A DNA stretch of 64,000 nt from Gallaecimonas xiamenensis 3-C-1 (GTDB lineage: Bacteria; Pseudomonadota; Gammaproteobacteria; Enterobacterales; Gallaecimonadaceae), in NCBI RefSeq assembly GCF_000299915.1, contig NZ_AMRI01000019.1, positions 1-64,000 on the forward strand, read 5' to 3'. Shown one piece after another: positions 34,978 to 44,475 of the stretch. The notes under the pieces are model-generated. The model was given only the letters and a program-made list of their open reading frames with translations, did not search any database and was not told the DNA's origin. Made by a program: the position numbers and the translations under genes. How positions within the stretch are numbered: the stretch's first letter is position 1; every line of letters starts with the position of its first letter.

Positions 34978-37098
34978 TTGACGAACGGTGCCCCTCCTCT
35001 GGTTGCAGAGGTGAAGACAGCGTTCCGGATTGGGGAGTGGTTGGTCCGTCCGGGCCTGCATCTCATCAGTAAGGACGGCCAGGAAATCACCCTGGAACCC
35101 CGTGCCATGGCCATACTGACCCTGCTGGCCCGCCACGCCGGGGAAGTGGTTAGCCGTGACCAGCTGCTGGACGAAGCCTGGTCAGACGTTATTGTTTCCG
35201 ACAACGCCCTCAACCAGTTTATCGTCAAGCTGCGCCGTGCCCTGGGGGACGACGCCAAACAGCCCCGCTACATTGTCACCGTGCCCAAAAAAGGCTACCG
35301 CCTGGTGGCACAGGTGGAAGACGTGGTGCTCGAAGCCCCCCGGCTGCCCCCTTCCCTGGTGCCCGGCAGTGAAGAGCGCCCCAAGACCTATCGCAGCCTC
35401 AAATACGGCACTTTGCTGGTGTTGCTGTTGCTGTCCCCATTTATCGGCAAGCTCTTTGCCGAACTGGCCTTTAGTCCCAATTTCACCGAGCGACTGCAGC
35501 TGACCGCCCAGCCCGGGGAAGAAAGCCAGCCGCAGTTTTCCCCCGGCGGCCAATACCTGGCCTTTACCTACAGTGAGGATGACGGGCCACGTCAGCTTTA
35601 CCTGCAAAGACTGCCGACCCCCGGTACCCGCTCTGTGTCCAAACCCCAGGCACTGACCGGCCTGGACGCGGATCGCCGCTCCCCGGCCTGGTCACCGGAC
35701 GGCAATAGCCTGGCCTTTGTCTGGCGCCAACAACACCGCTGCGAGATCCGGGTAGCCCAGATAGATAAGGACAGTGCCACCCTGAGTGGGGAACATAAGG
35801 TAGCCCCCTGCCTGGACGAAAACGACAAGACCATGGTCCGCTTCGGCGGTGATGACCTGACCCTGTATTACAACCACAGGGCCAGCCCGGAAAAACCCTA
35901 CCAAGTATACCGGCTGCGGCTGTCCACCGGCCAGGCCGTGCCCTTGACCAACCCTATCGATCCGGGCGCCGGTGACGTGGCCTTTGCCCTGTCCCATGAT
36001 GCCAGCCAGCTGATGGTGGTCAGAGACAACCGCTGGCAAAACCAGGTGCTGATGTTCATGGAAGCCTCCCACGGCTACCACCTGCTGGCCATCTATATGA
36101 CCGGCAGCCTGCACCGCAACAGTTTCAGCTGGGGCGAAGACATCAGTCACTTTTTCCTGATAGAGAAACCCGGGCGCCTGGAAAGGCTCGACAACAACCT
36201 GCTCAGCCAGAACATTCTCTCGGATCTGCCCATTCATGGCCCCGTCTACGAACCCAGTCACGACCAAATGGTGGTGGTGCAGGGGGAGTCTGAGCTGGAT
36301 ATCTACAAGACCGCCAACCCCTTCTTTACCCCTGACGCCAAGGCCCAGGCCCTGGTGAATTCCGACGCCGAAGAGTATGCCCCCAGCTTCGGCCCGGACG
36401 GCAAGACCCTGTATTTTGCCTCAAGGCGTACCGGCCGCAGCCAATACTGGCGGATGACCGAAACCCTGCAGTTGCAGCTTACCGACTTTGACGAAGACAA
36501 TCGCCTCGGCCAGCTGCATTTCAACCCGCAGGTAGCTGTGGCCAACGGCAACGTGGATTTGTTGCAGTTCGACACCGAGGAGTCGCGCTGGCGTGAAACC
36601 CACCTGCTGAGCGATTACGGCGGCGCCAACCCCCGCTGGAGCCGGGACGGCAAGCACCTCTATTTTGCCTCCAATGCCAGCGGCGACTGGCAGATCTGGC
36701 GCTGGGACAGGTCCAGCGACCAACCCACCCAGATCACCCGCTCTGGCGGCTATTGCGGCCAGCCGGACGACAAAGAGCAGTTTTTATACCTGACCCGGGT
36801 CCACACCCCCGGCCTTTGGCGCATGAACCTGGCCGACGGTAGCTTGGCCGAGGTGGGAACCAATATCACCTGGCAACGTTGCGACGGTTGGCAATTAGCC
36901 GGAAGCGGTATTTACTATTTAACCGACCGGGGTGAACAGCATATTCATCGTTACGATCTCAGCAGTGGAACCATTTCCGAAGTATTAAAATTACCTCAGG
37001 GTTACCAGGCACAATTTGATATTTCACCGGACGAGTCCGAAGTGCTTTATACCCTGCCAAAAAAGCACCAGTCAGAGTTATTGTTACTGCGCCGTTAA
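34978..37098 (+). CDS. CadC-like transmembrane winged-helix regulator with beta-propeller sensor
   Basis: 706 residues. N-terminal OmpR-type winged helix (about 15-115; ILTLLARHAGEVVSRDQLLDEAW, KLRRALGDD, IVTVPKKGYRLV), a single membrane segment (YGTLLVLLLLSPFIGKLF), then a large periplasmic TolB/WD40-like propeller with repeats such as SPAWSPDGNSLAF and PRWSRDGKHLYFAS. A ToxR/CadC-style one-component system: senses outside, binds DNA inside. The start is TTG at 34978 with AAGGA five bases before it. Targets unknown; the OmpA-like gene lies next downstream. Confidence 0.88.
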   Translation: MTNGAPPLVAEVKTAFRIGEWLVRPGLHLISKDGQEITLEPRAMAILTLLARHAGEVVSRDQLLDEAWSDVIVSDNALNQFIVKLRRALGDDAKQPRYIVTVPKKGYRLVAQVEDVVLEAPRLPPSLVPGSEERPKTYRSLKYGTLLVLLLLSPFIGKLFAELAFSPNFTERLQLTAQPGEESQPQFSPGGQYLAFTYSEDDGPRQLYLQRLPTPGTRSVSKPQALTGLDADRRSPAWSPDGNSLAFVWRQQHRCEIRVAQIDKDSATLSGEHKVAPCLDENDKTMVRFGGDDLTLYYNHRASPEKPYQVYRLRLSTGQAVPLTNPIDPGAGDVAFALSHDASQLMVVRDNRWQNQVLMFMEASHGYHLLAIYMTGSLHRNSFSWGEDISHFFLIEKPGRLERLDNNLLSQNILSDLPIHGPVYEPSHDQMVVVQGESELDIYKTANPFFTPDAKAQALVNSDAEEYAPSFGPDGKTLYFASRRTGRSQYWRMTETLQLQLTDFDEDNRLGQLHFNPQVAVANGNVDLLQFDTEESRWRETHLLSDYGGANPRWSRDGKHLYFASNASGDWQIWRWDRSSDQPTQITRSGGYCGQPDDKEQFLYLTRVHTPGLWRMNLADGSLAEVGTNITWQRCDGWQLAGSGIYYLTDRGEQHIHRYDLSSGTISEVLKLPQGYQAQFDISPDESEVLYTLPKKHQSELLLLRR

Positions 37099-37253
37099 GG
37101 ATACAGGGGTAGCAGACCATGCTCGCTTAATCGCAGCTAAACCCTTATCCAGTTTCAGATTGTCGCTTTTTTCAATTCTTGCCTAAACTTTCCCCCGACG
37201 TGACTACCCCGAGTCACGATATTTTTGCTTTTTCCTTTTTGCAGGGAGTGATT

Positions 37254-38321
37254 ATGAAAAAGGTTAGCGCTTTTCGTTTGTCTGCTGCTGCCACTCTGTT
37301 GGCTTTGACTTTCGGCGCTCATGCGTCCGCAACTAAAGAGGATCTGGCCGGCCGAGTTTATTTGGGTGGCCACATTGGTGCCATGGATCTGGACTCGGAT
37401 CGCATGGTGAGCAAAGGCTCCAGCGTTTATGAGCCGTCACAAGACTTCAAAACCTTCGTGCCTGGCCTGGAATTGGGTTACCGCATCAGCCCCAACTGGG
37501 AAGTGCGCGGTTACTACGACTACCTGCAGGCCGACCTGCGCGGCACCGGCTCTTCCGGTTACGGTGAGTCTTTCGGTGCCGACGTGCTGTTCAACATCAC
37601 CGACAACTTCTACACCGGTCTGGGTATCAACCGCACCAATGTCGAGCAGCTGCACGACACCTTCGCCCGCCTGACCGTCGGCTACCGTACCTTCCTGGAC
37701 GATAACCTGGCCTTTAAAGTCGAAGCCGCCGCCCAGCAGGACGACAGCAACTTCACCGACTACCTGGCCAACGTCGGTATCCAGTACTTCTTCGGCTCTG
37801 CGCCGCAAAAAGCCGCTCCGGCTCCCAAGCCGGCCCCGGCTCCCGTGGTAGTGGATTCCGACAAAGACGGCGTACCGGATGAGAGCGATGCCTGCCCCGG
37901 TACCCCGGCCAACTACAAGGTCGACGAGCGCGGCTGTACCAAGTACGAAACCGAAACCGTGACCGAGAAGCTGCTGGTGAACTTCGACACCAACTCCGCT
38001 ACCGTCAAGCCCCAGTACTACCCGGAGCTCCAGCGCGTAGCCACCTTTATGAAAGACTTCCCGCAGCTGGACGTGGTGATTGAAGGCCACACCGATGACA
38101 CCGGTGCCGCCGACTATAACCTCAAGCTGTCAGAGCGCCGCGCCGCCTCCGTCGGTGAAGCCCTGGCCAGCCAGTTTGGTATCGACCGCGCCCGCATCAA
38201 GACAGTGGGTTACGGTGAAGGCCGCCCGACCATGGAAGGCACCAGCAAAGAAGCCCGTGCGGCCAACCGCCGTATCGAAGCCAAGCTGTCCGCCACCAAA
38301 CGGGTACCGGAAACCAAATAA
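37254..38321 (+). CDS. OmpA-family outer-membrane protein
   Basis: 355 residues: signal peptide (1-about 23, cut after THG/AHA region), an eight-stranded OmpA-like barrel, a thrombospondin type-3 calcium repeat DSDKDGVPDESDACPGTP, and a C-terminal OmpA peptidoglycan-binding domain with NFDTNSATVKPQ and VIEGHTDDTG. Tethers the outer membrane to the wall. ATG 37254 follows AGGGAG; the frame opens earlier at 37179. Codon choice is strongly biased to C-ending codons, as in highly expressed genes. Confidence 0.93.
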   Translation: MKKVSAFRLSAAATLLALTFGAHASATKEDLAGRVYLGGHIGAMDLDSDRMVSKGSSVYEPSQDFKTFVPGLELGYRISPNWEVRGYYDYLQADLRGTGSSGYGESFGADVLFNITDNFYTGLGINRTNVEQLHDTFARLTVGYRTFLDDNLAFKVEAAAQQDDSNFTDYLANVGIQYFFGSAPQKAAPAPKPAPAPVVVDSDKDGVPDESDACPGTPANYKVDERGCTKYETETVTEKLLVNFDTNSATVKPQYYPELQRVATFMKDFPQLDVVIEGHTDDTGAADYNLKLSERRAASVGEALASQFGIDRARIKTVGYGEGRPTMEGTSKEARAANRRIEAKLSATKRVPETK

Positions 38322-38341
38322 CGAAGTCAGTTGACCTGACC

Positions 38342-38370
38342 AAAAGGGGGGCTTTAGGCTCCCCTTTTTT
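38342..38370 (+). terminator. ompA-like gene terminator
   Basis: Stem AAAAGGGG/CCCCTTTT with an eleven-base loop, then TT. Confidence 0.82.
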
Positions 38371-38383
38371 ATGGGAAGAAACC

Positions 38384-38992
38384 ATGTTCAAACCCCTGCG
38401 TTGGCTGATCCAGGGCTTCCTGATCACCGCCCCCGTGCTACTGACCGTCTACCTGGTCTGGGCCCTTTATGTGTATTTCAACGAGGCGTTGTTTAAGCCC
38501 ATCGCCGCCCTGCTCGAGCCCTTGACCGGTGGCCCCCTGCCCCATTGGCTGGTGGCGCCGGTCGGCCTGGTGCTGACCCTTGCCATCATCATGGCCATAG
38601 GTCTTCTGGCCGGTAACTTCCTTGGCCGCCAGCTGTTCAACCTGGTGGACAAGGTGATGGAGCGACTGCCCGGGGTCAAACTCCTCTATGGCGCCATCAA
38701 GGACGTACTGGGAGCACTGATGGGCCAGGACAAGCGCTTTTCCAAGCCGGTGCTGGTCAGGATCAATGGCGATATCGAAGTGATTGGCTTCGTTACCCGC
38801 GACAGCCTGGAAGAGCTTGGTCTGGAAGGCCGGGTCGCCGTTTACCTGCCCCAGTCTTTCAACTTTGCCGGCAACCTGGTGTTGGTGGCCAAAGACAAGG
38901 TAACGCCCCTGGCGCTTTCCGCTTCCGAAGTGCTGCCCCTGGTGGTGGCCGGTGGCGTTTCAAAACAGGGAAACGGCCATTCGTCCCGCTGA
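38384..38992 (+). CDS. DUF502 membrane protein
   Basis: 202 residues with two membrane segments near 10-32 and 58-80 and a soluble remainder. The family core includes PGVKLLYGAIKDVLGAL, then VLVRINGDIEVIGFVTRD and AVYLPQSFNFAGNLVLV. DUF502 proteins occur in bacteria and plants; the molecular role is not established. Alone between terminated neighbours. Confidence 0.87.
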   Translation: MFKPLRWLIQGFLITAPVLLTVYLVWALYVYFNEALFKPIAALLEPLTGGPLPHWLVAPVGLVLTLAIIMAIGLLAGNFLGRQLFNLVDKVMERLPGVKLLYGAIKDVLGALMGQDKRFSKPVLVRINGDIEVIGFVTRDSLEELGLEGRVAVYLPQSFNFAGNLVLVAKDKVTPLALSASEVLPLVVAGGVSKQGNGHSSR

Positions 38993-39054
38993 GGCTTGCC
39001 AAGGGGCTGGCCTTGCTGGATGCTTTTTGACGACTCATTTAGGGATAACGATCA

Positions 39055-40839
39055 ATGAAAAGAACCCTCCTTTGCCTGGCCCTGTCCAGCGCCCTGCTGG
39101 GCTGCGCCAGCCACAGCGCCAATGAACCCGTCGCCGCCGTGGCCACCCAAGGCCAGCAGCAGGCCTTCGACGCCCTGGTCAATGACTTCATTCCCGCCTT
39201 CTGGCAGCAATACCCCACCTGGGGCCTCTATGTAGGCCACGCTGAGCACGCCGGTGATCTGGAGATCCCCACCGCCCAGGCTCGCGCCAAAGACCTGGCT
39301 TTCGTGGCCCTTTGGGAGCAAAAACTGGCGGCCATCGATATCCAGGCCCTGGCTGCCCCCAAGCAAATCGACTATCTGCTGATCAAGAACCAACTGGGCA
39401 GCATCCGTTTTGGCATAGAAGAGCTCAAGTCCTGGCAGTGGGACCCGTCCGAGTACAATGTGGCCGGCGGCATCGCCCAACTGGCCACCGGCAGCTTTGC
39501 CCCCCTGGAAGTGCGCCTTCGTGCCATCAGTGAGCGCCTGGCCAAGACCCCGGCTTATTACGCCGCCGCCAGGAGCAACATTCAAAACCCCACCCTGGAA
39601 CACACCCAATTGGCGGTAGTCCAGAACCAGGGCGCTTTTTCCATTATCAACGACGACCTGCTGGCCCAGGCCAAAAGCAGTACCCTTAGCGATGCCGAGA
39701 AGGCCCAGTTCGAGAAGGCCTACCACAAGGCCAAGGCCGCCATCAAAGCCCAGATAGACTGGCTGCAAGCCCTTGAGAGCGACCTTGAAGAGCAAGGCAA
39801 TGCCCGCTCCTTCCGCCTGGGTGAAGATCTCTACGAGAAGAAGTTCGCCTTCGACATCCAGTCCGGCCTCACCGCCAAAGAGCTGTACAACAAGGCCCTG
39901 GCCGACAAGGCAGCAGTGCTCAAGGAAATGAACCGCATCACCGACCAGCTGTGGAGCCGCTACTTCCCCGGCCAGCCGCGCCTGGCAGGCAATGCCGGCG
40001 TCAAGAAGCTCATCGACAAGCTGGCCAAACGCCACGTGGCCCGGGACGGTTTCGTCGACGCGGTCAAGGCCCAGATCCCCGAGCTTGAAGCCTTCGTCAA
40101 CCAGCACCAGCTGCTGACCCTGGATCCCAACAAACCCCTGGTGGTGCGGGAAACCCCCGAATACATGCGCGGCGTGGCCGGCGCCTCCATTTCCGCCCCT
40201 GGCCCCTACGACAAGGGCGGCAACACCTACTACAACGTCACCCCGCTGGACGGCATGACCGACGCCCAGGCCGAGAGCTACCTGCGCGAGTACAACCACT
40301 GGATGCTGCAGGTGCTGAACATCCACGAAGCCATTCCCGGCCACTATGCCCAGTTGGTGTACTCCAACCAGTCACCCAGCCTGGTCAAAAGCCTGTTTGG
40401 CAACGGTGCCATGGTGGAAGGTTGGGCGGTGTACGCCGAGCGCATGATGCTGGAAGCCGGTTACGGCAACAATGAGCCCGAACTGTGGCTGATGTACTAC
40501 AAGTGGAACCTGCGCACCATCTGCAACACCATCCTCGACTACAGCGTCCATGTGCTGAACATGAGCGAAGACAAGGCTCTGGATCTGTTGATGAACGACG
40601 CCTTCCAGGAAGAAGCCGAAGCCCGTGGCAAGTGGCGCCGGGTCAGCCTGTCACAGGTGCAGCTGACCAGCTATTACGCCGGCTACCGGGAGATTTACGA
40701 TTTTCGCGAGGCCCAGAAAAAGGACCTTGGGGACAAGTTCGACCTGAAGGCCTTTAACGAGCAGTTCCTGAGTTACGGCTCATCGCCGGTGCGCTACATC
40801 AAGGCGCTGATGTCAGGCCAGGAGATCCAGGCCCAGTGA
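39055..40839 (+). CDS. DUF885 family lipoprotein (zinc-metallopeptidase-like)
   Basis: 594 residues. Signal peptide with lipobox LLGC (Cys near 17), so a lipoprotein. The C-terminal half carries HEAIPGHYAQL, the HExxxGH zinc pattern of DUF885, followed by MVEGWAVYAERMM with the third ligand Glu. Probable periplasmic or outer-membrane peptidase or related hydrolase; the substrate is unknown. Its 3' end overlaps the convergent SprA-like gene by 27 bases, and its terminator lies inside that gene. Confidence 0.88.
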   Translation: MKRTLLCLALSSALLGCASHSANEPVAAVATQGQQQAFDALVNDFIPAFWQQYPTWGLYVGHAEHAGDLEIPTAQARAKDLAFVALWEQKLAAIDIQALAAPKQIDYLLIKNQLGSIRFGIEELKSWQWDPSEYNVAGGIAQLATGSFAPLEVRLRAISERLAKTPAYYAAARSNIQNPTLEHTQLAVVQNQGAFSIINDDLLAQAKSSTLSDAEKAQFEKAYHKAKAAIKAQIDWLQALESDLEEQGNARSFRLGEDLYEKKFAFDIQSGLTAKELYNKALADKAAVLKEMNRITDQLWSRYFPGQPRLAGNAGVKKLIDKLAKRHVARDGFVDAVKAQIPELEAFVNQHQLLTLDPNKPLVVRETPEYMRGVAGASISAPGPYDKGGNTYYNVTPLDGMTDAQAESYLREYNHWMLQVLNIHEAIPGHYAQLVYSNQSPSLVKSLFGNGAMVEGWAVYAERMMLEAGYGNNEPELWLMYYKWNLRTICNTILDYSVHVLNMSEDKALDLLMNDAFQEEAEARGKWRRVSLSQVQLTSYYAGYREIYDFREAQKKDLGDKFDLKAFNEQFLSYGSSPVRYIKALMSGQEIQAQ

Positions 40840-41382
40840 GCCTTTAACATTGGCAACACTTTCATAGGCACGCTGCGGCGTGCCTTTTTGTTGCACCGCT
40901 TCCTGCTGCTGGGCGGCGATACTGGCCCTGGCATCGGCCATCATGCGCTGGGCTTCCCCCGCCACCCGCCTGTCCTGGGCCGAGGGTTCGGCCGGGGCCA
41001 GGGCGGCCCGCAATATGGTCTGGGCCTTTTCCAGGGTTGCCTGGGGATCGCCGGGCACCGGCGCCGTATCGACACCGGTTTCTCCTTCTACCGCATAGCG
41101 CCGCCCGTCACTGCCCCGCTCGTATTGCAGGGAGATACCTTGGGAATAAGGGCCGGCGGCACTCTGGTGGGCTTGTTCGTGGGTGCGGACTTCCTGGTCC
41201 CGGGCCTTGAGCTGTTCAAGCTGCTGGGCCTGCGCGGCAGAAGGCACCGCCTGGGCGGTGAGGTTCTGGGACCGTTCCTGTTCCTTGTCCCCCAGCAGGG
41301 GGTTGCCAGCCAGGGCTGGGTTAGGGGTCGCCTTGGCGTCCAAGTCCAACGGGGCGTAATGGGTACTGATACTGGTGCTCAT
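40813..41382 (-). CDS. SprA-related putative metalloprotease
   Basis: 189 residues, soluble. The core is QEVRTHEQAHQSAAG, containing an HExxH motif, followed by SLQYERGSDGRRYAVEGE and the VDTAPVPGDPQATL segment; this matches the SprA-related family annotated as putative metalloprotease. ATG 41382 follows AGGAGG six bases upstream. The last 25 codons span the neighbour's terminator and its final 27 coding bases, so the C-terminus may have been extended by loss of an earlier stop. Confidence 0.78.
   Translation of the reverse strand: MSTSISTHYAPLDLDAKATPNPALAGNPLLGDKEQERSQNLTAQAVPSAAQAQQLEQLKARDQEVRTHEQAHQSAAGPYSQGISLQYERGSDGRRYAVEGETGVDTAPVPGDPQATLEKAQTILRAALAPAEPSAQDRRVAGEAQRMMADARASIAAQQQEAVQQKGTPQRAYESVANVKGSLGLDLLA
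40867..40889 (+). terminator. Terminator of the DUF885 gene
   Basis: Stem GGCACGC/GCGTGCC, loop TGCG, then five T. It lies within the 3' coding region of the convergent SprA-like gene. Confidence 0.75.
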
Positions 41383-41491
41383 CCGGGCCTCCTGCCGCCA
41401 AAGCCGGCATACTGGTCTTAAGGGTATCGGAGCTTGCACCCCGGCGCCACTAGTGTTACCTCTGGTGTGAGCCAGTTCTTAGGAGCCTGTT

Positions 41492-42109
41492 TTGGCCAGT
41501 CACCTCTTTGCCCAACTCGCCCGCCTGCGGCTCATCCGCCGCTGGCCCCTGATGTACAACGTCCACCCCGAAAACGTCGCCGAACACAGCCTGCAGGTGG
41601 CCATGGTGGCCCACGCCCTGGCCCTTATCAAAAACCAGTGCTTCGGCGGCCAGCTCGACCCCAACAGGGTAGCGACCCTGGCCCTCTTTCATGACGCCTC
41701 CGAGGTGCTGACCGGCGATCTGCCCACCCCGGTCAAGTACTACAACCCGGCCATCGCCGACGAATACAAGAAGATTGAGGCGGTAGCGGAACAGCGGCTG
41801 GTGGCCATGGCCCCGCCGCCCCTCAAGGCGGCCTACCAGGCCCTGTTTGTGGCCTCCAGCGACGAAGCCGAACTGCACAGCCTGGTCAAGGACGCCGACA
41901 TCCTTTGCGCCTACCTTAAATGCCTGCAAGAGCAGAACTTTGGCAACCACGAATTCGGCCAGGCCAAGCGTCGCCTGGAAGCCATGCTGGCCCAGCGCAT
42001 GAACGACCCCATCCGCTACTTCCTGGACGAGTTCGTGCCCAGCTTCTCCCTTTCCTTGGATGACATCGCCGATGACCCAGAACACAGCCTGGCTCGCCAG
42101 GGCCAGTGA
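41492..42109 (+). CDS. yfbR: 5'-deoxynucleotidase YfbR
   Basis: 205-residue HD-domain phosphohydrolase that removes the 5' phosphate of deoxynucleoside monophosphates (E. coli YfbR). Metal ligands in NVAEHSLQV and [14 protein letters not shown]; specificity region [14 protein letters not shown] near the N-terminus. The start is TTG at 41492 with AGGAG six bases before. It overlaps the dGTPase-like gene, giving a two-gene deoxynucleotide-turnover unit. Confidence 0.92.
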   Translation: MASHLFAQLARLRLIRRWPLMYNVHPENVAEHSLQVAMVAHALALIKNQCFGGQLDPNRVATLALFHDASEVLTGDLPTPVKYYNPAIADEYKKIEAVAEQRLVAMAPPPLKAAYQALFVASSDEAELHSLVKDADILCAYLKCLQEQNFGNHEFGQAKRRLEAMLAQRMNDPIRYFLDEFVPSFSLSLDDIADDPEHSLARQGQ

Positions 42110-43385
42110 GACCCAAACCCAAAGGGCAGAAGACCACCGCTCCCCCTTCCAGCGGGACCGGGCCCGCATTCTGCACTCGGCGGCCTTTCGCCGCCTGCAG
42201 GCCAAGACCCAGGTATTGGGGGTGGGCCAGAGTGATTTCTATCGCACCCGCTTGACCCACTCCTTGGAAGCGGCCCAGATAGGCACCGGCATCCTCGGCC
42301 AACTCAAGCGCAAGCAGCCGGCCTACGGCGAGCTGTTGGGGGAAGACGCCCTGCTGGACGCCCTTTGCCTGGCCCACGACATCGGCCACCCGCCCTTTGG
42401 CCATGGCGGCGAAGTGGCCCTTAACTACCTGATGCGCAGCGACGGTAACTTCGAAGGCAATGCCCAGACCCTGCGCATCCTCGCCAAGCTCGAACCCTAC
42501 ACCGAAGGCCACGGCATGGATTTATGCCGGCGCACCCTGCTGGGGGTGTTGAAGTACCCGGTGCTGCAAAGCCAGGTGCGAGGCGAGCAGGCTGCGGCGC
42601 CAGCCAATGCCCGCCAGCTCAAGGCCGGCGACTGGTACCCGGCCAAGGCCATCTACGACGAAGACCAGGACTGCCTGGACTGGATCCTCGCTCCCCTCAG
42701 TCCCGCCGACCGGGACCGCTTTACCGCCTCGGTGGCAGCCGGGCGCCACCGCAAGGCCAGCTACAAGTCCCTGGATTGTTCCATCATGGAACTGGGGGAC
42801 GATATCGCCTACGCCATCCACGACATGGAAGATGCCATCGTCATGGGCCTGGTGAGCCGCGACGCCTGGGACAGCGACGTCACCGCGCACCTAAAAGCCC
42901 TGGACCTGCCCTATGTAGGCCCGCAGTTGGATAGCCTCAGCCAGCATCTTTTTTCCGGCCAGCACCATCTTCGCAAACAGGCCATAGGCGCTTTGGTCAA
43001 CAGCCTTATTACCGCCGTGTCCCTGCATCAGGTGGAAGGCTTCGAAGCGCCACTGCTGGCGGTTAATGCCGGCCTGCCCGACGCCCACGGCGCCGCCCTC
43101 AAGGTGTTCAAGGACTTTGTCTACAAGCACGTGGTGCAACGCCCGGAGTTGCAGCTGCTGGAATACAAGGGCCAGCAGATCGTCATGGCCCTGTTCGAAG
43201 CCCTGGCCTCGGATCCGGCCCGGCTGCTGCCAGACAACACCCGTGGCCGCTGGCAGGCGGCAGGGCAAAGCCCCAGGGTCATCGCCGACTATATCTCCGG
43301 CATGACCGACGAGTACGCCAGCCGCCTCTACGGCACCCTGTTCCTGCCCAAGGTAGGCACGGTGTTTGAACGCCAGCCCCATTGA
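42072..43385 (+). CDS. dgt: dGTPase-like deoxynucleoside triphosphate triphosphohydrolase
   Basis: 437 residues of the HD superfamily. N-terminal [36 protein letters not shown] and the HD site [14 protein letters not shown]; a second cluster includes [14 protein letters not shown]. Members hydrolyse dNTPs to deoxynucleosides and triphosphate. Length and motifs place it with the dGTPase-like group rather than strict E. coli Dgt, so substrate range is uncertain. Start at ATG 42072 is by family resemblance; ATG 42060 is possible. Overlaps yfbR by 38 bases. Confidence 0.87.
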   Translation: MTQNTAWLARASETQTQRAEDHRSPFQRDRARILHSAAFRRLQAKTQVLGVGQSDFYRTRLTHSLEAAQIGTGILGQLKRKQPAYGELLGEDALLDALCLAHDIGHPPFGHGGEVALNYLMRSDGNFEGNAQTLRILAKLEPYTEGHGMDLCRRTLLGVLKYPVLQSQVRGEQAAAPANARQLKAGDWYPAKAIYDEDQDCLDWILAPLSPADRDRFTASVAAGRHRKASYKSLDCSIMELGDDIAYAIHDMEDAIVMGLVSRDAWDSDVTAHLKALDLPYVGPQLDSLSQHLFSGQHHLRKQAIGALVNSLITAVSLHQVEGFEAPLLAVNAGLPDAHGAALKVFKDFVYKHVVQRPELQLLEYKGQQIVMALFEALASDPARLLPDNTRGRWQAAGQSPRVIADYISGMTDEYASRLYGTLFLPKVGTVFERQPH

Positions 43386-43411
43386 AAAAGGCGCCCATCG
43401 GGCGCCTTTTT
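43384..43411. terminator. Bidirectional terminator
   Basis: Stem GGCGCCC/GGGCGCC, three-base loop, A run left and T run right. Ends dgt and the small convergent lipoprotein gene. Confidence 0.88.
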
Positions 43412-43412
43412 C

Positions 43413-43568
43413 TTAACAGCGGCCTTTTTTGGCCTGGCCTGGGGGGCAATGGGTGCCCTGGCCGTCCACCACCACTTCCGGGGCTTTGACCCGCACTTCT
43501 GGGCCACGCAAGGTGCAGCCGGCAAGCAAAGACAGGGCGGTAAGGCAAAGCAGCAAGCGGGTTTTCAT
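43413..43568 (-). CDS. Small lipoprotein (51 aa)
   Basis: 51 residues: signal sequence MKTRLLLCLTALSLLAGC with a clear LAGC lipobox (Cys18), then a short mature part containing VKAPEVVVDGQG and a C-terminal Cys pair (THCPPGQAKKGRC) that could form a disulfide. GGAG lies seven bases before ATG 43568. Too short for most automatic calls but has a start, lipobox, stop and terminator all in place. Function unknown. Confidence 0.8.
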   Translation of the reverse strand: MKTRLLLCLTALSLLAGCTLRGPEVRVKAPEVVVDGQGTHCPPGQAKKGRC

Positions 43569-43627
43569 CGGTTAGCTCCGTTTAGGTGTTATCCCGACAA
43601 GTGTAAGCCCTGGGGCCCAACCGCGCC

Positions 43628-44260
43628 TTAACCGGCCAGGGCCGGGAACAGCCCCTTGACGCCCTTGGCCATGAACTCCACCGCCAGGGCCATCATGATA
43701 AGGCCCATCACCCGGGTGATGAGGTTGATACCGGTGGTACCCAGCCAGCGAGCCAGCATGGGGGCGCACAGGAACACCCCCCAGGTCACCAGCGCCAGTA
43801 TGCCGATGGCAAGACCCAGGGCGCCCTTGTCCACCAGGCTGTGATGGGCCTGGGTAAAGACGATGACGGTGGTGATGGCGGCCGGACCGGCGATAAGGGG
43901 CAGGGCCAGGGGCACCAGGGTCACCGACTCCATGCGCGCCGCTTCCCGCCCTTCCTCTGTGGTGCGCCGGGTTTCCCCCAGTTTACCTTGCAACATGGAC
44001 AGGGCAGTGAAGCTCAGCAGCACGCCACCAGCCACCTGGAAAGAGGCCACGGAGATGGAGAAGAACTTCAGCAAGTCTTCCCCCAGCAGCAGCACCACCC
44101 AGAGGATCACCGCCGAGGCGAAGGCGGCCATCATGGCGGTGCGGCGCCGCTCGGCCTGATCCTGGTGGGAGGTCAAGCCCATAAAGACCGGCAGCAGCCC
44201 AAAGGGGTTGACGATGGCTAACATGGCCACAAAAAATTGGGTGTAAATGCCGTAGTCCAC
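43628..44260 (-). CDS. MarC-family integral membrane protein
   Basis: 210 residues, six hydrophobic segments. Family blocks: FVAMLAIVNPFGLLPVFMGLT at the start, VPLALPLIAGPAAITTVIVF, and ITRVMGLIMMALAVEFMAKG. Function unknown; despite the name, not shown to act in drug resistance. GTG 44260 with AGGAG about ten bases upstream fits the family start; a TTG at 44296 would add twelve residues. Confidence 0.87.
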   Translation of the reverse strand: MDYGIYTQFFVAMLAIVNPFGLLPVFMGLTSHQDQAERRRTAMMAAFASAVILWVVLLLGEDLLKFFSISVASFQVAGGVLLSFTALSMLQGKLGETRRTTEEGREAARMESVTLVPLALPLIAGPAAITTVIVFTQAHHSLVDKGALGLAIGILALVTWGVFLCAPMLARWLGTTGINLITRVMGLIMMALAVEFMAKGVKGLFPALAG

Positions 44261-44374
44261 CGCTGCGCTGCTCCTGGTCTGTTCAAGGTGCGCCAAGTCT
44301 AATCAGCAAGGAGACGGTGGACTAACGAGTTATTTTAGCTGTGCACGCATTAGTTTTTTTCATTCTTCCCCGTA

Positions 44375-44388
44375 CGTCAAAGTTGACG
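44375..44388. promoter_or_regulatory. Inverted repeat CGTCAA-AG-TTGACG
   Basis: Perfect six-base inverted repeat, with a third ACGTCA copy just downstream (to 44396). It lies in the divergent marC / dioxygenase control region; candidate regulator site. Confidence 0.4.
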
Positions 44389-44406
44389 TTTACGTCACAT
44401 CCTTCG

Positions 44407-44437
44407 CCATGACACTGTCATGGCCCCTCTGTATAAT
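44407..44437 (+). promoter_or_regulatory. Strong promoter with overlapping palindrome for the 2OG-Fe dioxygenase
   Basis: ATGACA -35 (44409-44414), 17-base spacer, perfect TATAAT -10 (44432-44437). A perfect inverted repeat CCATGACA-C-TGTCATGG (44407-44423) covers the -35, positioned as a repressor operator. Confidence 0.7.
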
Positions 44438-44475
44438 GCCGCCCCTGTTGCCTGACAGAGGTATTTGGAGAGGCT

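Noticed and set aside
39052-40344. 430-codon minus-strand frame
   Set aside because: Antisense shadow of the DUF885 lipoprotein gene.
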